A stretch of DNA of 11,957 nucleotides from PUND01 sp046538345 (GTDB lineage: Bacteria; Planctomycetota; Phycisphaerae; SM23-33), in contig JBKHJB010000057.1 of NCBI GenBank assembly GCA_046538345.1, forward strand, positions 1-11,957, in the 5' to 3' direction. The translations under genes were made by a program, and so were the position numbers. This document shows positions 1 to 6,564 of the stretch, piece after piece; positions within the stretch are counted from its first letter, which is position 1; every line of letters begins with the position of its first letter. The notes below the pieces were generated by a model. It was not told the DNA's origin and did not search any database. It saw nothing but the letters and a program-made list of their open reading frames with translations.

Positions 1-1
1 C

Positions 2-1150
2 ATCCCCGCGGTCATTGCGCTGGCGTGGAGCTTGGACCGCATCACCCGCAACGATTTGCCCATAACGGCGGACCAGCAGCGACCGTTGCTTGTCGCCATT
101 TGTATAGTCTTCGCCGTCGGCGCGGTCTTCGGCGCGATCGACATCCTCCTGTTCCGGCGGATGCGGGAGGTCTTCCGCCCGGTTCCTGCCGGCGGCGAAC
201 GGCGCAAAACCGTCGAGCGGGATTCAAATGAGCGTCGGATCCGTCGTTTCCGCCGCGGGCTGGAGGATATGCTTATAGGCCCGCTGCGAGACAAGGGATT
301 CCGCCAGGTGGCGGGCTACTACGCCGTGGCGTTCTTTGCGATGGCGTGCGCGGGTCCTTTCTTCTGGAAGAACTGCCTGGAGAACCTGCGTTTCGGTCAG
401 CTCGGCGCCGACGGACTGTTTCTGGTCATAGGTCCTCTGGCGGGCATCGCCTCTACTCTGCTCTGGGGCAAGGTCATAGACCGCTGGGGACGCCGCCCCG
501 TGCTTATCATGGCCGGTGTGTGCGTGGTGATGTCGGTCATGCCGTATTTCTTTGCTTCACCGCAGACTCCCAACCCGCAGTGGGTCGTAGCGACGGTCAA
601 CAGCGTCACCGGCTGGATAGCGGGGCTGTTCGGCGCTCGGTGGGAAGGCATCGGCCCGGGCGCGCCTCTTGGCGCCTGGCTGATAATCTCACTGTCGGTC
701 GTCATCGGTGGTAGCGGCTGGACGGGCATACACCTTGCTCGCGAGGGTATAATGATGGGCTTTGCCGACGGTCCCGGCCGAAGTCGTTACGTCGCCGCCC
801 AAGCCGTCATCATCAGTAGCGGCGGCATGGTGGGTGGGTTGGCAGGCGGCCTGTTGGCGCAATCGTTATCGTACCTGCATGAGAATCCCATCGTCATGGG
901 TCCGTTCCTGTGGAACAACTGGCACGCGACCTTCGCACTGTCGCTGACGGCGCGGATTGCCGCGTTGGTACTGGCCGTCAGGATGGCCGAGCCGGGCGCC
1001 GCCCGCGTGCGGGACATAGTTCGCCTTGCACGCGGCAACATGTACAACATGCTTGCTCCCCGTCTGGCGTTCGCGGGCCGGCTGTTCGGGCGGAACTGGT
1101 TGCGAACCCAGGACCGCCGCCGACGAGACCAGCAGCGCGACAGCGAGTGA
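2..1150 (+). CDS. MFS transporter, C-terminal part (5' end outside window)
   Basis: This is an integral inner-membrane secondary transporter of the major facilitator superfamily; its substrate cannot be told. The frame is open from nt 2, so the gene starts upstream and 382 residues are visible. Counting from the in-frame TTG at nt 32 as residue 1, there are hydrophobic helices at about 19-41, 93-112, 126-145, 156-174, 212-227, 256-280 and 300-317. The loop after one helix carries the MFS motif-A-like signature GKVIDRWGRRPVLI (146-159). A long basic cytoplasmic loop (about 42-90) precedes the second half, as in the central loop of 12-helix carriers. The C-terminus is Arg-rich. A CYTH gene follows closely on the same strand, with no obvious functional link. 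The family call is solid and the substrate is unknown. Because the start is missing, the internal TTG at nt 32 should not be taken as the real start. Confidence 0.85.
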   Translation: MPAVIALAWSLDRITRNDLPITADQQRPLLVAICIVFAVGAVFGAIDILLFRRMREVFRPVPAGGERRKTVERDSNERRIRRFRRGLEDMLIGPLRDKGFRQVAGYYAVAFFAMACAGPFFWKNCLENLRFGQLGADGLFLVIGPLAGIASTLLWGKVIDRWGRRPVLIMAGVCVVMSVMPYFFASPQTPNPQWVVATVNSVTGWIAGLFGARWEGIGPGAPLGAWLIISLSVVIGGSGWTGIHLAREGIMMGFADGPGRSRYVAAQAVIISSGGMVGGLAGGLLAQSLSYLHENPIVMGPFLWNNWHATFALSLTARIAALVLAVRMAEPGAARVRDIVRLARGNMYNMLAPRLAFAGRLFGRNWLRTQDRRRRDQQRDSE

Positions 1151-1184
1151 ACTACCGGTGAACTTCACGCCGCGCCGCGGTACA

Positions 1185-1793
1185 ATGCGCTCCGTGCCTA
1201 CCGAGACCGAGGTGAAATATCGTGTCGAGTCGCTCCAGCCCGTTCGCGAGGCACTGCGCGCACGCGGCGCCGGACATCTCGGCGACGTGCTGGAGACGGA
1301 TTGTTTCTTCGATACGCCGGACGGCGACCTGCTCCGCGAAGACAGGGGCCTTCGACTGCGTTGCAGCGTGTCACCAGAGGGTGGTCAGTGCCCGGCCGTG
1401 CTGACGTACAAGGGACCGCGGAACCCCGCCTCGCAGCATAAGGTTCGCGAGGAGGTGGAAACCACCGTCGGCGATGCCGACTCGACCGCCGAGATTCTGT
1501 GCGCTTCCGGACTGCGCCGGGTGATTGAGATCCAGAAACGCCGGCAACGGTGGGACCTGGACGGCTGCGAAGTCTCACTGGACGAGCTGCCGCTGCTCGG
1601 TACGTTCGTGGAGATAGAATGCGAGTCGATCGAAAGGATTGAGTCGGTCCGGAGGGCATTGTCACTGGATGCAGAGGCGATAACCGCCTCTTACTTCCAA
1701 ATGCTTGCCGAGAGCTGTCCCCGCATGGGTGAGCAGTGCGACGGGGCTACTTTCGAGAAGTGTCGTGATTGCGGGCACCGCCCCTCCGACTGA
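1185..1793 (+). CDS. CYTH-domain protein (class IV adenylate cyclase CyaB / triphosphate tunnel metalloenzyme family)
   Basis: A 202-residue protein with the CYTH fold, which acts on nucleotide or inorganic triphosphates: CyaB-type adenylate cyclase, thiamine triphosphatase or tripolyphosphatase. The N-terminal ExExK signature is present as ETEVK (residues 7-11). It is followed by the usual charged tunnel strands: FFDTPDGDLL, then DRGLRLRC, then a YKGPR strand, KVREEVET, and near the C-terminus VSLDELPLLGTFVEIE, which is typical of CyaB-like members. The tail is unusual: Cys178, Cys185, Cys193 and Cys196 with His198. The start is uncertain. ATG 1185 is taken because the ETEVK motif normally lies within the first ten residues, but GTG 1158 (7 bp after the transporter stop) and GTG 1194 are in frame, and none has a good Shine-Dalgarno sequence. 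Family membership is confident; the exact reaction cannot be decided from sequence. Confidence 0.8.
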   Translation: MRSVPTETEVKYRVESLQPVREALRARGAGHLGDVLETDCFFDTPDGDLLREDRGLRLRCSVSPEGGQCPAVLTYKGPRNPASQHKVREEVETTVGDADSTAEILCASGLRRVIEIQKRRQRWDLDGCEVSLDELPLLGTFVEIECESIERIESVRRALSLDAEAITASYFQMLAESCPRMGEQCDGATFEKCRDCGHRPSD

Positions 1794-1814
1794 AGGCCGC
1801 ACACGGCGTTTTGC

Positions 1815-1843
1815 TTGACCGCCCCCGAAGGCGGCGGGATAAT
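1815..1843 (+). promoter_or_regulatory. Probable sigma70-type promoter for the kdsD-kdsC-lptC-like unit
   Basis: TTGACC at 1815-1820 and GATAAT at 1838-1843 are separated by exactly 17 bp. Each hexamer matches the housekeeping consensus at five of six positions. Transcription would start near 1850, about 60 nt before the kdsD TTG start. The spacer holds an inverted repeat (CCGCC 1819-1823, GGCGG 1830-1834) with a 6-nt loop. This repeat could be an operator or the remains of a terminator for the upstream CYTH gene; there is no T-run after it. Confidence 0.6.
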
Positions 1844-1909
1844 GCGCCCCCATATAGTCGCGCCGGATTATCTCCGCCCGTAAGATTGTCTTGGAAACGG
1901 ACTTAGCGT

Positions 1910-2938
1910 TTGAGCTTCAGCGCCGACGATATTGACCTGGCCCGGGCCGAGCTTGAGACCGCCCGGCGAACCCTTGCCTCCGAGGGGCGGGCTATCTCCG
2001 CGCTTTCCGAGAAGCTCGACGAGCAGTTCGTCCATGCTGTGGCGGCCATCCATGCCTGCACGGGCAAGGTGGTGCTCACCGGAATCGGCAAGGCGGGGCT
2101 GATTGCACAGAAGATATCGGCCACTCTGGCGTCCACCGGCACGCAAAGCATTTTTCTGCATCCGGTAGAGGCGCTACACGGCGACCTTGGTCGAGTGCAG
2201 CGGGGCGACGTCGCCATCGCCGTCAGTCACAGCGGGCGGACCGACGAGCTTCTGCACCTGCTGGACCACATAAACGCGCGGGGTGCGTCTCTGATCGCGA
2301 TAACCGGCGAGCCGGATTCGCCCCTGGCTGCCAACGCGGATGTAGCCGTCTGCTACGGTCCAGTTGACGAGGCGTGCCCGCTGGGGGTGGTCCCGACGGT
2401 ATCGACTTCCTGCATGCTGGCGCTGGGCGACGCGTTGGCACTTTCGGTGATGAAGATGCGAAGCTTCACGCCGGAGGAATTCGCCGCCTTCCACCCGGCC
2501 GGTTCACTGGGTCGGCGACTTCTGAAGGTTTCCGAGGCGATGTGGTTCCGCCGCGGCGAGGGTCTGAACGTGGCCTGCGACAAGCTCACGCTGCGCGAGG
2601 CGCTGGCGGAGGCCGAACGCGACGTTCCCCGCCGCAGCGGCGCGATGCTGCTGGTGGACGAAGACGGACGGCTCAGCGGCATAATCACCGACGCCGACGT
2701 CCGGCGTCTGCTGCTGACCGGACCGCCGGATAAATTGCTCGACCGCCCGGTTGCGGAGGTGATGACCCCTGATCCCAAGACCGTCCGCGCCGACGACCTC
2801 GCCAGCGAGGCAATCGGCGTGCTAAACGAATATCGCGTCGATGAGCTTCCCGTGCTCGACGAGGACGGGAGACCCGTCGGGATAATAGATGTCCAGGACC
2901 TGCTGGCCTTGAAGACTTTCAACGATGAGCGTGGATGA
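1910..2938 (+). CDS. kdsD: Arabinose-5-phosphate isomerase KdsD (SIS domain + two CBS domains)
   Basis: Interconverts D-ribulose-5-phosphate and D-arabinose-5-phosphate, the first committed step towards Kdo for the LPS inner core; it is cytoplasmic. The 342 residues are close to the 328 of E. coli KdsD. An N-terminal SIS domain (about 38-180) contains GKVVLTGIGKAG (52-63), HPVEALHGDLG (84-94, with the conserved His90) and SHSGRTDELL (107-116). The linker has AFHPAGSLGRRLL (193-205). Two CBS domains follow at about 212-270 and 280-338. The start is TTG 1910: a stop (TAG 1904) lies just upstream in frame, no ATG occurs before the SIS core, and this start places the GKVV motif where it lies in E. 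coli KdsD. The Shine-Dalgarno is weak (GGA at 1899-1901). Its last 14 bp overlap kdsC, so the two are co-transcribed and probably translationally coupled. GutQ-like paralogues share this architecture, but the adjacent kdsC favours KdsD. Confidence 0.93.
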   Translation: MSFSADDIDLARAELETARRTLASEGRAISALSEKLDEQFVHAVAAIHACTGKVVLTGIGKAGLIAQKISATLASTGTQSIFLHPVEALHGDLGRVQRGDVAIAVSHSGRTDELLHLLDHINARGASLIAITGEPDSPLAANADVAVCYGPVDEACPLGVVPTVSTSCMLALGDALALSVMKMRSFTPEEFAAFHPAGSLGRRLLKVSEAMWFRRGEGLNVACDKLTLREALAEAERDVPRRSGAMLLVDEDGRLSGIITDADVRRLLLTGPPDKLLDRPVAEVMTPDPKTVRADDLASEAIGVLNEYRVDELPVLDEDGRPVGIIDVQDLLALKTFNDERG

Positions 2939-3464
2939 CCCGCGAGACATAGAGTTGCTGGTGCTGGACGTGGACGGCGTACTCACCGACGGGCGACTGA
3001 TTATTTCACCGACCGGTGAGGAGACCAAGGTCTTCAACGCCCGCGACGGCGCGGGCATGAAGTACTGGAAGCGCGCAGGCGGGAAGCTGGCGATAATATC
3101 AGGCCGCGGCTCGCCCGCCGTTGAGCTTCGCGCGAAGGAACTTGCCATAGACGCCGTGCGGATCAACGTCAAAGACAAGCTGCCCGCGCTGGAAGAGGTA
3201 CTCTCGGAGCTGAATGTCCCGGCAGAGCAAACAGCCGCGATGGGCGACGACCTGACGGACATACCCATGCTGCGGCATTGTGGATTCGCGGCCGCACCGG
3301 CGGACGCGCACGAACTGGTCCACGCCCAGGTTGACTATGTTTCGCGGCTGGACGGAGGCGCCGGTTGCGTCCGGGAGATAATCGAGATGCTGCTGAAACG
3401 AGCCGGGAAGTGGGACGACATCCTCTCGCGTTACTTCCCGGAGCGAAGGGAACAGCCACGATGA
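2925..3464 (+). CDS. kdsC: 3-deoxy-D-manno-octulosonate-8-phosphate phosphatase KdsC
   Basis: Hydrolyses Kdo-8-phosphate to Kdo and phosphate in LPS core synthesis; a cytoplasmic, Mg-dependent C0-type HAD phosphatase that forms tetramers in characterised members. The 179 residues compare with 188 in E. coli. All HAD motifs are visible: I, DVDGVLTDG (15-23, nucleophile Asp15 and acid/base Asp17); II, IISGR with Ser59; III, Lys85 in VKDK; IV, MGDDLTDIPML (106-116, Asp108 and Asp109). The absence of a cap insertion fits the C0 class. The ATG lies inside the kdsD 3' end (14-bp overlap), and the TGA stop overlaps the ATG of the next gene in an ATGA. Related HAD phosphatases share the fold, but the short length and the kdsD neighbour make the call secure. 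Confidence 0.95.
   Translation: MSVDDPRDIELLVLDVDGVLTDGRLIISPTGEETKVFNARDGAGMKYWKRAGGKLAIISGRGSPAVELRAKELAIDAVRINVKDKLPALEEVLSELNVPAEQTAAMGDDLTDIPMLRHCGFAAAPADAHELVHAQVDYVSRLDGGAGCVREIIEMLLKRAGKWDDILSRYFPERREQPR
3445..3450 (+). promoter_or_regulatory. Ribosome binding site of the LptC-like gene
   Basis: GAAGGG lies 10 nt before ATG 3461, inside the end of kdsC. It supports ATG 3461, which gives an N-terminal membrane anchor, over the upstream in-frame ATG at 3365 that would run 96 bp into kdsC. Confidence 0.6.
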
Positions 3465-6400
3465 AACGGCGCCTGCTTCTGCTTTTCGGCTCTTTCGCAC
3501 TGGTCCTGCTGACGTTTCTGGTCTATCGGATGTTCGAGACCCCTCCCGGTCAGCATGGGGCCGACCGGGCGCCGGTAGCGAGCAGGCCCGCGGATATGCC
3601 CCAACCCAGCCCGGGACCGCTCGAGGCCCGCACCGGGACCGACCTGGAGGTCGTGGACCGCGACGAGCAGGGACGCCTGCGGGGGTTATATACCGCCGAG
3701 CGGTGGGAGAAGCTGCCCGATGAGCGGTACCATCTCGAAAAGCCGCGGGTGACGTTCTATCATCCCGGCGGCCAACAGACCCTCGTAAGCGCCGAGCAAG
3801 GATTGATGGACCCCCAGGACGTCGGCGGCAGCTTGTCTGTTCGTAAGGGTCAGCTCAGCGGCGACGTGCGGATTTACTTCGACCGTTCCAACGAGCCCGA
3901 CCGCTCGCATCCCGAGCAGCGGCCTGAAGAGGTCGTCCGTGTTTACACCGAGTCCATAGGGTTCGACAACGAACTGCTCGAGATACACACCGACGAGAAA
4001 GTCTCACTCTATTCGTCCGAGGCGGACATCTTCGGCCGAGGGCTGACAATCGCCTGGAACGAGGGACTGGGCGAAGAGCGGGAGAGGGAGCTTCGCCTGC
4101 TGAGAATCGACGAGGGCGAGCGCCTGACCGTTTATACCGAGACCAGTGAAATCAGCGGTCTTTCGTTCGCCGGCGGGGAGGATGTGCCGGAGCAATCCGC
4201 CGAAACCCGCCCGGCTACGCGCCCCGCGGAGACCCGACCGACGACGATGCCGGCGGAAACACAGCCGACAACCGCTATCGCTGCTACCAGGCCGACGACG
4301 CGCATTGCGCGAACCCAGCCGGCCGGCCCGGTCGTTCAGACTCGACCGGCTCCACGCGATAAGGCACGGAATATCTACCGCGCCGTGTTCCACGCCGGGG
4401 AAGAAGGCGACGTTCACGTAACCTCCTCCGAGGGGTCCGTCACCGGAGCCAAGCAGCTCGGCATCACCTTCCAGTGGGAAGGGGGCATCGAGGGGTTGGA
4501 TCCCGGCCGGCGGAGCCGCAGCCGTCAGCGACGCGACGAGCCGACGACAGTCGCCACACAACCCACCCAGCCGGATGAGCCGGACGAAACCCCCCAGCCG
4601 CTGGAGGTGCTCTGGAGCGGTCCGCTGGTCATCAGGCCCGAGGGATACACGCCCGCGCCCTCTTCGGATCGCTACACGATAGAGGCCGACGGCGAGGAAG
4701 TATCCATAGCCGACGGCGAAAATACCGCCACCTGCGCCAAGCTTGTTTATGACCACTCGCCGCGAGGTGGTGTCGCCCGGCTGTTCGGCAGGGGAGGGTC
4801 GCCCGCGCGAATCGATCTCGCCGACGGCGAGCGGATAGTGTGCGGCGAAGCGCGGTTCGACAACGCCACGGGCACCGCCCGCCTGAAGGGCCCCGGACGG
4901 CTGCTCCAGCCGGCCGAGCAATCCGACGAGCCGGAACCGGTCACCCAGCCGACCACAGCCCCGACTACGGCTCCCAGCGGGCAGAAGTACGATTACATCG
5001 CCTTCGGCGGCGAGGTCGAAGCGATTTTCGAGCGGAGCGAGGACGGCGGCAGGCAGTTGCGGGAGGCGCTGTTCTCCGGCGGCGTGGAGCTGGCACGGGC
5101 AGACAGCGACGACCTGCTCACCAGTGACCAACTCCACGTGCAAACTGCGCGTGACGACGGCGGTTCGCTTTACATCTCCCAGGCGATCGCCACCGGCTCG
5201 GTCAGCGCCACCCAGGCCGGCGATAAAATCAACGCGGAGAAGGCGACTCTCTGGCTGTCCCCTCAGCGCGAGCCGCGGCGTGTGCTGGCGGTGGGCAATG
5301 TGCGGGTCTCGACCGATGCTCAAGACGACGAGGAGCCGACTGTCGCTTATGCCGATCAACTGGAGGCCTGGCCGGAGCAAGGCCGGGCCGATCTGACCGG
5401 CAGCGCGAAAGTCAGCAGGGGACCGAACGTCCTGACCGGGGAGAAAATATCCCTCAACGACCGTGAACAGACAGTCGAGGTCCCGGTCGCCGGGACATTG
5501 GAATTCACCCTGGAAAGGGACCTGAGCGGCACGGAGCTTTCCGAGCCGACGCCCGGAAAGATAAGCTGGCGGGAGTCGATGCAGTACGGTGGCGACGGCG
5601 ATGTCGCCGAGTTCCGCGGCGACGTCGAGCTGGATAGCGGTCAGGACCACATGGAATGCCGCCGTATGCGGATTCACTTTGCTGTCGCCGAGCCACAGCG
5701 GTCCGCCGCCACGCAACCGGCCGAGCAGGATGCCGGCGAGCAGCGGCGCATCGGCCTGGGCATGACCGACTACAGCGAGCGTCGTATCCGACGCATCGCC
5801 GCGAGAGAGAAAGTCCTCCTTCTCAGTCGGCGGACGGGCGAAGACGGTTCGCTGCTGCGTCGCCTGCAACTCCGCGGTGAGCGACTGAATTACGACGTGC
5901 GCAACGGCACAGTTAACGTGTACGAGCCGGGTACGTTGCTCGTGGAGGACTACAACCCCCCGCGGGGCGATTCCGGCGGTGGCGTGGAGCGGCCGTATCA
6001 GACCGTCTTCACGTGGGAAGAATCCATGCAACTTTCGCAGTCCGAGCGGCTGGTGATCATGACCGGCAACGTACGGATGGTGCACCTCAGCGGGCAGGAG
6101 CTTGCCGCCCGGACGGACCTGCTGGAGAACGTCCCCCATCCGCAGTGGCGGGCGGAAACGCTACCCACTGGTCGGCGCGCGGCGCTGACGTGCGAGAAGC
6201 TTATGGCCAGGTTCGCCGAGGCCGACGACAAGCCCACCACCGGCGACGACGAAACCGGCGGTCCGCGCATAGGCGCCCTGGAGATATTCACGGCCAACAA
6301 GGACGTGAACCTCAGAATCAACGAGGCACAGATACAGGGCGAGCGGCTGATGTATAACCGTGCCAATGATTTGGCTGTGGTGTGGGGCTACCTCGAGGGC

Positions 6401-6550
6401 AACGCGCCGGCACGAGCGCAGGTGGACTACGAAGACCCCCAGACCAACCGCCGTAACACCGTCCGTAGTAGTCGTATTACCGCTTTTCTTCGCGACGGCG
6501 AAGTGTACCGTGTGGAAACCGGTACCGCCGAGGCGGCCGGTAGTCGCTGA
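3461..6550 (+). CDS. Giant modular LptC/OstA(LptA)-like LPS-transport protein
   Basis: A 1029-residue protein, against about 190 for E. coli LptC and 185 for LptA. Residues 4-22 form one hydrophobic helix after basic MKRR, like the LptC inner-membrane anchor, so the rest should be periplasmic. Residues about 60-205 read as an LptC-like domain: LYTAERW, then LEKPRVTFY, SAEQGLMD, GDVRIYF, YTESIGFD and ADIFGRGLTIAW. Four further beta-rich segments resemble OstA/LptA repeats (about 305-350, 381-485, 508-745, 765-1025), with phrases such as LLTSDQLHV, NAEKATLWL, AVGNVRV, LTGSAKV and MTGNVRM. Thr/Pro/Gln-rich linkers separate them (249-297, 361-380, 490-507, 749-760). ATG 3461 overlaps the kdsC stop by 4 bp, and the gene ends 14 bp from convergent larE. 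It probably bridges LPS from the inner membrane across the periplasm, possibly combining LptC and LptA. The family similarity is by motif reading only; the fusion role is inference. Confidence 0.72.
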   Translation: MKRRLLLLFGSFALVLLTFLVYRMFETPPGQHGADRAPVASRPADMPQPSPGPLEARTGTDLEVVDRDEQGRLRGLYTAERWEKLPDERYHLEKPRVTFYHPGGQQTLVSAEQGLMDPQDVGGSLSVRKGQLSGDVRIYFDRSNEPDRSHPEQRPEEVVRVYTESIGFDNELLEIHTDEKVSLYSSEADIFGRGLTIAWNEGLGEERERELRLLRIDEGERLTVYTETSEISGLSFAGGEDVPEQSAETRPATRPAETRPTTMPAETQPTTAIAATRPTTRIARTQPAGPVVQTRPAPRDKARNIYRAVFHAGEEGDVHVTSSEGSVTGAKQLGITFQWEGGIEGLDPGRRSRSRQRRDEPTTVATQPTQPDEPDETPQPLEVLWSGPLVIRPEGYTPAPSSDRYTIEADGEEVSIADGENTATCAKLVYDHSPRGGVARLFGRGGSPARIDLADGERIVCGEARFDNATGTARLKGPGRLLQPAEQSDEPEPVTQPTTAPTTAPSGQKYDYIAFGGEVEAIFERSEDGGRQLREALFSGGVELARADSDDLLTSDQLHVQTARDDGGSLYISQAIATGSVSATQAGDKINAEKATLWLSPQREPRRVLAVGNVRVSTDAQDDEEPTVAYADQLEAWPEQGRADLTGSAKVSRGPNVLTGEKISLNDREQTVEVPVAGTLEFTLERDLSGTELSEPTPGKISWRESMQYGGDGDVAEFRGDVELDSGQDHMECRRMRIHFAVAEPQRSAATQPAEQDAGEQRRIGLGMTDYSERRIRRIAAREKVLLLSRRTGEDGSLLRRLQLRGERLNYDVRNGTVNVYEPGTLLVEDYNPPRGDSGGGVERPYQTVFTWEESMQLSQSERLVIMTGNVRMVHLSGQELAARTDLLENVPHPQWRAETLPTGRRAALTCEKLMARFAEADDKPTTGDDETGGPRIGALEIFTANKDVNLRINEAQIQGERLMYNRANDLAVVWGYLEGNAPARAQVDYEDPQTNRRNTVRSSRITAFLRDGEVYRVETGTAEAAGSR
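4205..4351 (+). repeat. Imperfect 27-bp tandem repeat encoding a T[RQ]P nonapeptide linker
   Basis: Within the LptC-like gene, Thr-Arg/Gln-Pro triplets fall at residues 249, 258, 267, 276, 285 and 294, exactly nine residues (27 bp) apart. The best units are TRPATRPAE, TRPTTMPAE and TQPTTAIAA; later units drift. It looks like a flexible periplasmic linker between the LptC-like domain and the OstA-like modules. The units differ at many third positions, so this is an old coding repeat and not a CRISPR or a recent slippage array. Confidence 0.8.
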
Positions 6551-6564
6551 GGATTCCGGCGCGA

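Noticed and set aside
4205..4351. CRISPR-like regular repeats
   Set aside because: The 27-bp period is in frame and coding, the units are degenerate, and there are no unique spacers between repeats.
4004..6139. 711-residue open frame on the minus strand
   Set aside because: It lies wholly inside the LptC-like gene, has no recognisable domain, and is the expected antisense shadow in GC-rich DNA.
6551..6564. Bidirectional terminator between the convergent genes
   Set aside because: Only 14 bp separate the stops and no inverted repeat with a T-run is present.
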